22,368 bases of DNA from Candidatus Nomurabacteria bacterium RIFCSPLOWO2_01_FULL_41_12 (GCA_001787035.1 MFUY01000020.1:14892-37259); one strand, 5' to 3'; positions 7,681 through 15,271 are shown, counted from the stretch's first letter. Notes: generated from the sequence alone by a model not told the origin. Translations and numbers: made by a program.

Positions 7681-8499
7681 ATGTCGCTTTCAATCGGAAT
7701 CGTCGGTCTGCCGAATGTGGGGAAGTCTACGCTTTTTAATGCGCTTACTAAAAAGGGCGTACCGGCGGAGAATTATCCTTTTTGCACTATTGACCCATCG
7801 GTCGGTATTGTGCCCGTGCCGGACCCTCGGCTGGAAAGATTATCAGCAATATCCAAATCAAAAAAAACTATTCCCGCAGTAGTGGAATTTGTGGATATTG
7901 CCGGGCTGGTAAAAGGGGCAAGTGAGGGCGCGGGGCTAGGCAATAAATTTCTCTCGCATATTCGGGAGGTGGACGCGATAATTGAAGTAGTAAGAATTTT
8001 TGAAGATGCAAACACTATCCACGTGCACGACAAAGTTGACCCGCTTTTTGATATTGAAGTGATAAATTTTGAATTGGAACAAGCGGGAATTAAAAAACCG
8101 ATTTTATATGTATTAAATATGTCGGAAGCCAGTGAAAAAAATATGCGAGAGATAACAGATAAGCTTCCCGGTCCATATATAGAAGTGGACCCTGTTTTCA
8201 GCACGGGGCTCCCTAATCTGATTAAAGCAAGTTATGATTTATTAAATTTAATTACTTTTTTTACCACCGGTGAAGACGAATCGCGGGCTTGGACGACAGT
8301 CCGTGGAGCGACTGCGCCACTTGCCGGCAAATCAATCCATACAGATTTTCGGGATAAATTTATCAGGGCGGAGGTTGTCGCCTATAATAAGCTTATAGAA
8401 GCCGGCTCTTTTGCGAAAGCGCGTGAACGCGGCTGGGTGCGCACCGAAGGCAAGGATTACATAGTTCAGGATGGAGACGTGATAGAATTTTTAATATGA
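7681..8499 (+). CDS. ychF: YchF/Obg-family P-loop ATPase lacking the coiled-coil domain
   Basis: The 272-residue product has the YchF hallmarks: GLPNVGKST (residues 9-17, Walker A/G1), DIAGLVKGAS (72-81, G3), NMSE (146-149, the NxxE variant of G4 linked to ATP rather than GTP preference), and a complete C-terminal TGS domain (about 192-272, with FFTTGEDESRAW and GKDYIVQDGDVIEF). YchF is normally about 360 residues. The missing ~90 residues correspond to the antiparallel coiled-coil arm: here KVDPLFDIEVINFELEQAG runs straight into IKKPILYVLN (about residues 119-145), with no frameshift or stop. YchF binds ribosomes and acts in translation and stress control. Loss of the arm should alter ribosome or partner contact while leaving the ATPase and TGS domains intact. 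It has its own leaderless-type promoter. Confidence 0.92.
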   Translation: MSLSIGIVGLPNVGKSTLFNALTKKGVPAENYPFCTIDPSVGIVPVPDPRLERLSAISKSKKTIPAVVEFVDIAGLVKGASEGAGLGNKFLSHIREVDAIIEVVRIFEDANTIHVHDKVDPLFDIEVINFELEQAGIKKPILYVLNMSEASEKNMREITDKLPGPYIEVDPVFSTGLPNLIKASYDLLNLITFFTTGEDESRAWTTVRGATAPLAGKSIHTDFRDKFIRAEVVAYNKLIEAGSFAKARERGWVRTEGKDYIVQDGDVIEFLI

Positions 8500-8510
8500 T
8501 TATGTTTAAA

Positions 8511-8519
8511 TGTTATAAT
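8511..8519 (+). promoter_or_regulatory. Extended -10 promoter of the 609-aa hypothetical gene
   Basis: TGTTATAAT is a perfect extended -10. Seven T residues separate it from the ATG at 8527, so transcription is expected to begin at about the start codon and give a leaderless mRNA. Confidence 0.7.
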
Positions 8520-8526
8520 TTTTTTT

Positions 8527-10356
8527 ATGAATGAACGAAAATTTTTACCTGATATTCCGCTTTTACCTGAAGAACGCGAAGCAATCGTAAAAGCTGGCCA
8601 ACCAAAGCTGCCCGGTGCTCCCTCTGAGGCGCATGAGTCAGCTCTGCTTGCAGTTGAAGAAGGGTTGCCTTTGCTAAATGAAGCAGGCAAGGACCTAAAA
8701 GCATATGCCGGTATAATGCAAAGTGCAAAGAGAAAAGAATTTAAATCTAAAAAAATTCATTATTTTATAAATAATCCCAAAGAGCTAACTGCTTATTTTG
8801 ATACGCTTCGGATTTTAAGTGAAAATTGGAAGGAGCGGCACGATGAAATAGAGGATTATACCAAAGCCTTATTGGAGGATATGGAGAAATATATTGACGT
8901 AGGCACACTTCCGCCGAAGGCTTTTGAAGAGTGGCTTTCCCTTATGACTAAAAGCGAAGTTTATCGGCCCATAGCCGAAAGAGTTATTGCGGGACTGTTT
9001 GAAAAAGCGAGAAGTCCACAGGCATTGATGAATATTCTCTATAATTTAACCGAAGCCATTTTAATCTCTAGTGACCAAGAAGTTCTAAGAAAAGGACTAG
9101 AAATCCTTGTATTACAAGCTTCTTTTTTAAAAGACTTGCCTAAGCATTATTTGAATTATATGAAAGCATTTCTGACATTAAACAATGACGAATTATTACG
9201 TCGGACAATGGAAGTCGATTTTGCAACTTTTTATTTAGCATCAAGATACATGCCCGATGTCTTAAAGGCTCTTCAGGAGCAAGCTATGGCGACGCTTAAT
9301 ACCGTAGAGTATCAGGAATTTGTTGCCCGGAGCACTACCGCAGATCCAGAAAAATTTCAACGTTTAAATAAATATTATCATCATAAAAACGTAGATGAGA
9401 ATTTATTGGTAATGAAACATGAAAGGAGAAGAGAATGGCCTTATACTTTGATCATACAAGGCGGGCGAATTAGGGCGTTAATGAACGAATTGATTGCTCA
9501 AGAAAAAGGGCAGATGGTCAATTTGTTTTTGCCTATGGATGGCAAATGGGTGGTCAGTTTACACAAACTTAATTCCATAGTCAAAACCATACAGGACATT
9601 TTAAATGAACCCTCAAAAGGGAATAATGAGTTAAGAGACCCTAAATTTCTGAAGGCCTTGTTTTATCTTACTCCTCAGCTTTCTCCAGAAAATAGGACCA
9701 GATTAAGTGAAGACATTATTCCTCTTCGTTTCGAGATCAATAGAGAAAAACGGCATTCAATAAGTTCGCGCGGAGACAAAATCGTTATTGTTGATGAAGA
9801 ATTGAAAGCCTTAGGCTTTAAAAGCATCACCTTTAAAGTGGCCGAGCACGCGCCGATAATTTTAACTAGTATTGAAGTGGCAAATTACTTTTTTGTTGTC
9901 AGCATTAATCAGGATTTTGAAATTTTAGACGAAAAAGACAGACAACTCCACGGGTCTTTTGAACAAAAAGCCTTTGTTGAACATATGATATTAAGCCACT
10001 TGAAAGAATTGATGTGTACTGAAAGGGTCAAGCCCGGAAATGGAGAAAACAATGGCAGGCGTCAAACGGAAAGAGAAGCCGAATTTAGAGATAGAAGGCC
10101 ACACCTAAGAAAAATGCCCCCAAATCACGCTTATAGCAGGGAAGCCTTAGCGGAAGGCCTGCTCGACCCTCTCCGGTATGATTTGGCAAGAATAAATGCC
10201 GAACGCGGACTGACAAAAGAAATAGGTCAAGTAACTTACGTGAAAGTTTCATCCAAGCCATTGCCGGGTGAACAACCATTAATCTCAAGAGCGCCGCATG
10301 CTACCGATAGGTTAAGAAAGATTTTGAACGAAAAACAAGATCAAAACGGAGCATAG
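8527..10356 (+). CDS. Conserved-looking 609-aa cytoplasmic protein of unknown function
   Basis: I do not recognise this protein. It has 609 residues, no signal peptide and no membrane segment, and looks soluble and cytoplasmic. The N-terminal ~300 residues appear almost wholly alpha-helical (stretches such as LENYTKALLEDMEKY-like and ALMNILYNLTEAIL), reminiscent of helical-repeat scaffolds. The middle (about 310-500) is mixed alpha/beta, with VNLFLPMDGKWVVSLHKLNSIV and KIVIVDEELKALGF. The C-terminal ~100 residues are very basic and hydrophilic, with several Arg-rich stretches (NGRRQTEREAEFRDRRPHLRK), suggesting contact with nucleic acid or ribosome; this is inference only. The ATG at 8527 is chosen from the extended -10 seven bases upstream; a second Met is absent nearby. 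It lies between ychF and a DUF5671 gene, each with its own promoter, so context gives little functional guidance. Confidence 0.8.
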   Translation: MNERKFLPDIPLLPEEREAIVKAGQPKLPGAPSEAHESALLAVEEGLPLLNEAGKDLKAYAGIMQSAKRKEFKSKKIHYFINNPKELTAYFDTLRILSENWKERHDEIEDYTKALLEDMEKYIDVGTLPPKAFEEWLSLMTKSEVYRPIAERVIAGLFEKARSPQALMNILYNLTEAILISSDQEVLRKGLEILVLQASFLKDLPKHYLNYMKAFLTLNNDELLRRTMEVDFATFYLASRYMPDVLKALQEQAMATLNTVEYQEFVARSTTADPEKFQRLNKYYHHKNVDENLLVMKHERRREWPYTLIIQGGRIRALMNELIAQEKGQMVNLFLPMDGKWVVSLHKLNSIVKTIQDILNEPSKGNNELRDPKFLKALFYLTPQLSPENRTRLSEDIIPLRFEINREKRHSISSRGDKIVIVDEELKALGFKSITFKVAEHAPIILTSIEVANYFFVVSINQDFEILDEKDRQLHGSFEQKAFVEHMILSHLKELMCTERVKPGNGENNGRRQTEREAEFRDRRPHLRKMPPNHAYSREALAEGLLDPLRYDLARINAERGLTKEIGQVTYVKVSSKPLPGEQPLISRAPHATDRLRKILNEKQDQNGA

Positions 10357-10379
10357 TTATTTTATTTTTTAATAACTAT
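10353..10379. other. AT-rich inverted repeat overlapping the stop codon
   Basis: ATAGTTATT (10353-10361) and AATAACTAT (10371-10379) are perfect 9-bp inverted repeats around a T-rich 9-nt loop. It overlaps the upstream stop codon and directly abuts the next extended -10 (10381-10389). It could be a weak terminator or an operator for the next promoter; the stem has only two G:C or C:G pairs, so neither role is certain. Confidence 0.4.
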
Positions 10380-10380
10380 A

Positions 10381-10389
10381 TGATATACT
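10381..10389 (+). promoter_or_regulatory. Extended -10 promoter of the DUF5671 gene
   Basis: TGATATACT matches TGnTATAAT with one change and ends 7 nt before the ATG at 10397, again predicting a leaderless transcript. Confidence 0.6.
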
Positions 10390-10396
10390 TTTTCAT

Positions 10397-11317
10397 ATGG
10401 AAACACAAACAAAAACAAGCGCCAAAGACTTCTTTATAAATTTAGGGGCGATTGTCGCATTATATACCTCTGTCGTGAGTCTTTTAAATCTGCTATTTAC
10501 AATTATCAATACCATTTACCCCCAGATCAACCATCAATATAGTTATTTTGGAAGCGAGTCTATCAGCTGGCCTGTTGCCACCTTGATTATTTTCTTTCCG
10601 ATTTTCTTGCTTTTGATGTGGCTTCTAGAGAAAGAGTATAAGATAAATCCGGAAAAACAAAGTTTCGGTATTCATAGGTGGCTCACTTATATAACATTAT
10701 TTATATCCGGTCTTGTGATGGCAATAGATTTAATAACCCTGCTATATTATTTTTTAGACGGACAAGAGTTAACTAACGGATTTCTCCTTAAGGTTTTTGT
10801 TCTACTCATTGTTGCCGGAAGTATTTTTGCCTATTATATTTCTGACATTAGAGGAAAATTAACATCAAAGTCCAGGGTATTTTGGAGACTTTTTGCGGGG
10901 TTTATAGTTCTCGGGTCAATAATCTGGGGTTTTGCTGTTTTGGGTTCGCCCGCCACCCAAAGACTTTATAAATACGATAATCAAAAAGTGAACGAGCTGA
11001 TGAGCATCAATAGCGAGATTATGAATTATTATAATAATAAAGGGGTTTTGCCGAGAAATCTAGCTGACATAACTGCGGGAGCCTATTACATAATTGTCAC
11101 TGATTCTCAAACAAGCAAGCCGTATGAGTATGAAAAAACAAGCGAAACAACATACAATCTCTGCGCTCTGTTTAATAAAGCGTCAAATGAAAAAGATAAA
11201 TTAAATTCGGCTGTTTCTTTTCCTTACGGAGTTTCTTGGACGCACCCAGCTGGAAGATATTGCTTTACCCAAACCGTCAATCCAAATATGTATTCTAAGC
11301 CAGCGCCTTTCAGGTAA
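10397..11317 (+). CDS. DUF5671-type polytopic membrane protein with C-terminal extracytoplasmic domain
   Basis: A 306-residue protein. The N-terminal ~190 residues carry five predicted membrane helices (about 12-40, 56-79, 90-118, 128-148, 158-183). The pattern KDFFINLGAIVALYTSVVSLLNLLF, then HRWLTYITLFISGL and LKVFVLLIVAGSIFAYYISDIRG, is that of DUF5671, a family I associate mainly with Patescibacteria. Residues ~190-306 form a soluble domain beginning SPATQRLYKYDNQKVNELMSI and containing YYNNKGVLPRNLADI, KPYEYEKTSETTYNLCALF and AGRYCF; this layout recalls the globular part of pseudopilins, with a short helix followed by a LP-x-L-x-D-like stretch. Two cysteines in this domain may form a disulfide. 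No enzymatic motif is seen and the role is unknown. The start is fixed by the leaderless promoter. The palindromic element at 11344-11447 follows and may end the transcript. Confidence 0.8.
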   Translation: METQTKTSAKDFFINLGAIVALYTSVVSLLNLLFTIINTIYPQINHQYSYFGSESISWPVATLIIFFPIFLLLMWLLEKEYKINPEKQSFGIHRWLTYITLFISGLVMAIDLITLLYYFLDGQELTNGFLLKVFVLLIVAGSIFAYYISDIRGKLTSKSRVFWRLFAGFIVLGSIIWGFAVLGSPATQRLYKYDNQKVNELMSINSEIMNYYNNKGVLPRNLADITAGAYYIIVTDSQTSKPYEYEKTSETTYNLCALFNKASNEKDKLNSAVSFPYGVSWTHPAGRYCFTQTVNPNMYSKPAPFR

Positions 11318-11343
11318 TTTATACTGAAAATTGAAAATTAGAA

Positions 11344-11447
11344 ATTAAAAAACTGGCTCAACGAAAAATTCTGGCGCCTTCGCCCTCGGAGGCAAAAGGA
11401 CAGGGAACCCACGACGCATAGAATTTTTGTCGAGCCAGCTTTTTAAT
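11344..11447. repeat. 104-bp long imperfect palindrome, terminator or mobile palindromic element
   Basis: The left arm (11344-11371, containing CTGGCTCAACGAAAAATTCT) pairs with the right arm (11420-11447, containing AGAATTTTTGTCGAGCCAG) with about three mismatches or bulges over 28 bp. The 48-nt interior contains GCC/GGC-rich subhairpins around 11375-11393. The right arm ends in TTTTT, so it may terminate the DUF5671 transcript, but 28-bp arms and a structured interior are larger than needed. It could be a second type of REP/MITE-like element. It is not similar in sequence to the palindrome at 6591-6672. Confidence 0.6.
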
Positions 11448-11448
11448 A

Positions 11449-11591
11449 GTTATCCCCACTCATTTTCCTTCTAACGCAAGGCTTTTATTGGTACAATTAA
11501 GGTGTCCTAAAATAAAGAAAATGATACCAAAAAATTTTAGGAAAATATCACTGTTGGTGAAGTTTTCACTTGGACTTTTAGTCTTAGCTTT
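11449..11591 (+). repeat. Duplicated promoter / 5' UTR / signal-peptide region, copy 1
   Basis: This region aligns without gaps to 22226-22368 at a constant offset of 10,777 bp. The best-conserved blocks are the first 22 bp (11449-11470), the -10 and 5' UTR with the start codon (11492-11526), and the final ~20 bp encoding the signal-peptide core (around 11571-11591). The right end of the homology is not visible because the window ends inside copy 2. Confidence 0.8.
11489..11497 (+). promoter_or_regulatory. Extended -10 promoter of the S74 adhesin gene
   Basis: TGGTACAAT resembles an extended -10. It ends 23 nt before the ATG at 11521, so this gene has a short A-rich 5' UTR, unlike the leaderless neighbours. 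The same arrangement with identical spacing occurs at 22266-22274. Confidence 0.55.
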
Positions 11592-14589
11592 TTTCTTTTT
11601 TCCTTCTGCTTCCGGTATCTTGGCACAGACAAATCTCACTACTACCTCTCTGCTGAACGCTTTCAAAGCTTATGTTGTCACCGAATTGCCTAAAATAATA
11701 CAGCCGGCTCCTTTGGAAACAAAGTCTCCCGTGGTCAAAGTAGCCTCTCCCATCAATACGGAGGTATATGTCAGAGGTCCAGCTGGGCCTGCGGGACCTC
11801 AGGGCATCCAAGGCCCTCCTGGACCACAGGGACCAGCAGGACCAAGCGGTCCTTCCGGCTCTTCTTCCATCTCTCCCGTTACCGTCATTCCCTCCAATCC
11901 TGTAACTAACTTCGGTGGAGCCACGATTTTCTCCGTCACTGACTTATCTTCCAATAAGTTAATTACCGAAACAGCCAAAGTGACCACCTTGAATGTTTCT
12001 GGCACTTCTACCCTGGAAGGAAACTTGAGCGTGGCTGGAGAATTAACCATTAGTGGAGCAGTTACTCTAGGAGACGGAGGAGACCTCATTTCCATTAACT
12101 CTTCCGACTGGGATATATCTAATACTGGAGCTATCACTAATGCTAGCTATGAAGGTTTAACTATTACCGCAAGTACTGGAACTTTAACCATTGCAAATGG
12201 TAAAACCTTAACTGCTTCTAACACTTTAACCTTCACTGGAACAGACGCTTCCTCTATCGCTTTCGGTGCTGGAGGAACAGTCGCTTACACTTCTAACAAT
12301 CTTTCTGTCTTTGCTGCTACCACCAGTGCTCAACTAGCAGGAGTAATCTCTGACGAGACTGGAAGTGGAGTATTAGTGTTTGGGACGAGTCCGACTTTTA
12401 CCACTTCAGCCACTATTCCTCTGATTCTTGGCGGGACTTCCACCACCCAGGACTTGAGCTTCCAAACCACTTCCGGCGTCGGAGCAACTGGGGCTGATAT
12501 GCATTTCCTGGTTGGCAATAACGGCGCCACCGAAGCGATGACTATATTAAACAATGGTTCTGTCGGCGTCGGGACGACCTCTCCGGCCGGACCGCTTCAC
12601 GTCAAAGGCACAGATGCATCCATCTTTGAACGCACCGATTCATCAACAGCATTGGCTGTTTTCCGTCCCATCTCCACTGCGGCCAGTCAGGTCTCAATGG
12701 TCTGGCAGATGAACACCTCTGCGGATGTACGTAGAGAGTACGCACGCATCAGCGGCGAGATCGTGGACAATACACCAGCCACTGTTACAGGCGATATTGT
12801 CTTCCAGCCGTCATTCAATGGGAGCTTTGGCACGGAGAGGATGCGCATTATGGGCAGCGGCAACGTCGGCATCGGGACGACAGCACCCACCGGACTTTTA
12901 CATGTCAGAACAACAGCAGGAACTTCAATGTCTGCCACCGGTGGAACAATAACAACGAGTGGTGGCTATACCATTCATACTTTTACAACAGGTGGGACAT
13001 TTACCCCTAATGGTGCTGGAAATGTTGAAGTTCTGGTAGTTGCTGGAGGAGGAGGAGGAGGGTCCAGCGGTGGATTGAATAGTACCTTGGCAGCTGGTGG
13101 TGGCGCAGGCGGTCTGGTAGAGAAGGCAAGCCATGCTGTAACGGCCCAAGCGTATACCGTGACCGTTGGTGCTGGCGGGGCTAGTAATACCAATGGAAGC
13201 AACTCCGTGTTTGATGCTATAACTGCTCTTGGTGGTGGTAGGGGTGGTGCCGGTGCCCCTGGTAACAGCGGAGGTTCTGGCGGTGGCGGCGGATATGATG
13301 GAGCTTGTTCATCAGCAGGAGGGGCCGCTACACAGGACAACTCCGGTGGTGGAACTGGTTATGGATTTAGTGGTGGCGCTGGTGGCAGTACCGCATGCAT
13401 TGGGACTTCTGTAAATGGTGGTGGCGGAGGAGCTGGTGGAGTTGGGGCAAATGGATCCTCTGGTCAGTCTGGCGCAGGTGGAACGGGTAGGGCAAATTCT
13501 ATTTCAGGGTCATCAGTTACCTACGCCGGAGGAGGAGGTGGTGGTGCGTCCTCTGCGGCTCATGGAAATGGAGCCGCAGGTGCCGGAGGTAGCGGTGGTG
13601 GTGGAGCTGGAGGAAATAGTGGAGCTCCAGCCGGTGTTGCGGGTACTGCCAATAGAGGTGGAGGAGGAGGAGGAGCAGGAAGTTTTGATCCGCCTTCTGC
13701 GGGCGGTGCAGGCGGCTCCGGCATCGTTATTATTCGCTATCTGACACCAAATGTGGCTACTGATAGTATTTTTGTAAGTTCAACAAACAGCAATGTCGGC
13801 ATCGGGACGACAGCGCCGTCGGTCGCTCTTGACGTCACCGGCGACATTGAATATACAGGAACAATTACTGATGTGTCAGACATAAGGCTCAAGGAAAATA
13901 TCCAGGACTTTAGCGGAGGGCTGTCCATAATTAATTCAATTGGAGTCAAGTCCTACAACATGATTGGCTCTATTAAAACTGAAACCGGCTTTATTGCCCA
14001 AAATGTACAGGAGTTCTTCCCGCAGGCTGTATCAATAGTTGACCCCACAAATGGATATCTGGGAGTAAGCTATGTTTCTTTTATCCCCGTGCTTGCCAGA
14101 GCTGTCCAGGAACTTAATTTAAATCTGGAAGCAACCGCCGGCATTGCGGCCCTTTCCACCCCAGAATCAGAATCCTTTGTCACCGGTTTCTTCAATAATG
14201 TTTACGCAAAGATGAAGACTTGGCTCGCGGATGCGGGCAATGGGGTAGTGAAAATTATTACGGAAAATCTTACAGCCAGTCTTGGGTTATTTAATAAAGT
14301 TAAGACGAGCGAGCTCTGCGTGGATGATATTTGTGTAACCAGAGAGCAATTTAAAACAGTTTTTGGAGAGCCTTCCCCGGCACTGCCGATTCCGTCTGAA
14401 CAAAGTTCAGATACGGAATCGAGCATCCTCGATTTGTCAGCTCCGTCGGAAGACGGAGGACAAATCGGGACAGAGCCAACACCTGCACCGGAACCCGAGC
14501 TGACTTCAGAACCCGTGTCTGAGCCTACCCCGGAACCGACACCAGAACCTACCCCCGAGTCAGCGCCCGAACCTGAACCAGCACCTTAG
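11521..14589 (+). CDS. Secreted collagen-like / glycine-rich adhesin with peptidase S74 chaperone domain
   Basis: A 1022-residue protein. In order: a Sec signal peptide (1 to ~35, ending ASGILAQ); a short collagen-type Gly-X-Y run (about 86-113, GPAGPQGIQGPPGPQ); beta-helical fibre-like repeats; three VG(I/V)GTT(S/A)P motifs typical of phage-tail-fibre proteins (near nt 12560, 12865 and 13796); a ~240-residue Gly-rich domain (about 499-738); a peptidase S74 intramolecular chaperone domain with SDIRLKEN (Ser786, Lys791); and a C-terminal Pro-Glu repeat tail (about 984-1022). In phage fibres the S74 domain drives trimerisation and then self-cleaves at the Ser of S-D-x-R-x-K. Here more than 230 residues follow it, so the Pro-Glu tail would be on the released fragment if cleavage occurs. 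The ATG at 11521 is preferred over a TTG at 11488 because the signal peptide starts there and the paralogue at 22298 starts identically. Likely a trimeric surface fibre for host attachment. Confidence 0.88.
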   Translation: MIPKNFRKISLLVKFSLGLLVLAFFFFPSASGILAQTNLTTTSLLNAFKAYVVTELPKIIQPAPLETKSPVVKVASPINTEVYVRGPAGPAGPQGIQGPPGPQGPAGPSGPSGSSSISPVTVIPSNPVTNFGGATIFSVTDLSSNKLITETAKVTTLNVSGTSTLEGNLSVAGELTISGAVTLGDGGDLISINSSDWDISNTGAITNASYEGLTITASTGTLTIANGKTLTASNTLTFTGTDASSIAFGAGGTVAYTSNNLSVFAATTSAQLAGVISDETGSGVLVFGTSPTFTTSATIPLILGGTSTTQDLSFQTTSGVGATGADMHFLVGNNGATEAMTILNNGSVGVGTTSPAGPLHVKGTDASIFERTDSSTALAVFRPISTAASQVSMVWQMNTSADVRREYARISGEIVDNTPATVTGDIVFQPSFNGSFGTERMRIMGSGNVGIGTTAPTGLLHVRTTAGTSMSATGGTITTSGGYTIHTFTTGGTFTPNGAGNVEVLVVAGGGGGGSSGGLNSTLAAGGGAGGLVEKASHAVTAQAYTVTVGAGGASNTNGSNSVFDAITALGGGRGGAGAPGNSGGSGGGGGYDGACSSAGGAATQDNSGGGTGYGFSGGAGGSTACIGTSVNGGGGGAGGVGANGSSGQSGAGGTGRANSISGSSVTYAGGGGGGASSAAHGNGAAGAGGSGGGGAGGNSGAPAGVAGTANRGGGGGGAGSFDPPSAGGAGGSGIVIIRYLTPNVATDSIFVSSTNSNVGIGTTAPSVALDVTGDIEYTGTITDVSDIRLKENIQDFSGGLSIINSIGVKSYNMIGSIKTETGFIAQNVQEFFPQAVSIVDPTNGYLGVSYVSFIPVLARAVQELNLNLEATAGIAALSTPESESFVTGFFNNVYAKMKTWLADAGNGVVKIITENLTASLGLFNKVKTSELCVDDICVTREQFKTVFGEPSPALPIPSEQSSDTESSILDLSAPSEDGGQIGTEPTPAPEPELTSEPVSEPTPEPTPEPTPESAPEPEPAP

Positions 14590-14620
14590 TTTAGCGATGT
14601 ATTTGTATTCACTTTTCCAC

Positions 14621-14662
14621 TTCCATTAACACTTACGGCCGTGTAAAATAGTGGCAATAAAA
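14621..14662. repeat. 42-bp flanking repeat, copy 1 (upstream of the regulator gene)
   Basis: This 42-bp segment is 36/42 identical to 15272-15313. The conserved core is CATTAACACT, then ACGGCCGT (an 8-bp palindrome), then AGTGG and AATAAAA. CACT and AGTG form an outer inverted pair around the core. It ends 13 nt before the ATG at 14676, so it covers the promoter/operator region of the PaaX-like gene. A possible -10 (TAAAAT, 14644-14649) lies inside it but is not conserved in copy 2. Confidence 0.75.
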
Positions 14663-14675
14663 AGAATAAAAATAT

Positions 14676-15260
14676 ATGGGTGTAATGGAAACAGAATTAA
14701 AGAAAAAAGTCCGCAGGACGAGAATCAGCAAAATTATCTTGCGCACCATTGCCGGCGTCGGTTTATTGAGCGTGGCTCTCCTTGCTCCTAATGCCGTTCA
14801 AGTTATGAAGATGTTTGAAAGTGGTGAAAAGCGAAAGAAACTCCACAAGTCAAGAATCAAAACAGCACTTAACAGACTAATAAGCGAGGGCGCAATCCGG
14901 AAGGTAGAAAAAAATAACAAATTATATTTTGAACTAACACCAAAGGGGCAGAAAAAATTGGGAGATTTATACCGGTATCAGTTGGTCATGAAAAAACCGA
15001 AGAAATGGGATGGTAAATGGAGAATAGTCAGCTTCGATATCTATGAAAAAAGAAGAGATGTCCGCGACAAATTCCGCAGTACTTTAAAGTCTGTTGGTTT
15101 TCTGCAGCTCCATCAAAGTATGTGGATTTATCCATATGACTGCGAGGATTTAGTAACGCTTTTAAAAAGCGATTTGAGGATGGGTCGCAATGTTCTTTAT
15201 ATTATTGCTGATAGGGTAGAAGCGGATACAAAATTAAAGAAGCATTTCGATGTCTTTTAG
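14676..15260 (+). CDS. PaaX-like winged-helix protein with Cas2-like C-terminal domain
   Basis: The 194-residue product has a basic N-terminus, a hydrophobic stretch (about 19-43, including GVGLLSVALLAPNAV) and then a winged-helix-like segment (about 50-100, KSRIKTALNRLISEGAIRKVEKNNKLYFELTPKG). The C-terminal domain (about 105-190) starts KWDGKWRIVSFDIYEKRRDVRDKFRS and continues GFLQLHQSMWIYP, which is the ferredoxin-like fold shared by the PaaX C-terminus and Cas2. There is no CRISPR array or other cas gene in the window, so a transcriptional regulator is preferred over a CRISPR nuclease. The start could also be the Met at 14685. The gene is bracketed by two 42-bp repeats with a palindromic core, 13 nt before its start and 11 nt after its stop. 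This suggests autoregulation and control of the downstream leuS, or a repeat-flanked cassette. No ligand can be assigned. Confidence 0.78.
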   Translation: MGVMETELKKKVRRTRISKIILRTIAGVGLLSVALLAPNAVQVMKMFESGEKRKKLHKSRIKTALNRLISEGAIRKVEKNNKLYFELTPKGQKKLGDLYRYQLVMKKPKKWDGKWRIVSFDIYEKRRDVRDKFRSTLKSVGFLQLHQSMWIYPYDCEDLVTLLKSDLRMGRNVLYIIADRVEADTKLKKHFDVF

Positions 15261-15271
15261 CTTTTTGTCTT

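Noticed and set aside
7773..8204. 143-aa minus-strand frame inside ychF
   Set aside because: It lies opposite highly conserved YchF motifs and has no recognisable features of its own.
11488..11520. TTG-initiated N-terminal extension of the adhesin
   Set aside because: The extension overlaps the -10 and UTR, and the paralogue at 22298 begins at the equivalent ATG with a proper signal peptide.
12975..13744. Long overlapping frames on both strands in the glycine-rich region
   Set aside because: They arise from repetitive GGT/GGA codons, giving Pro-rich or Val/Glu-rich low-complexity products without start signals.
11521..14589. Prophage remnant around the S74 protein
   Set aside because: No other phage-type genes are present; the protein has a Sec signal peptide and a host-like promoter.
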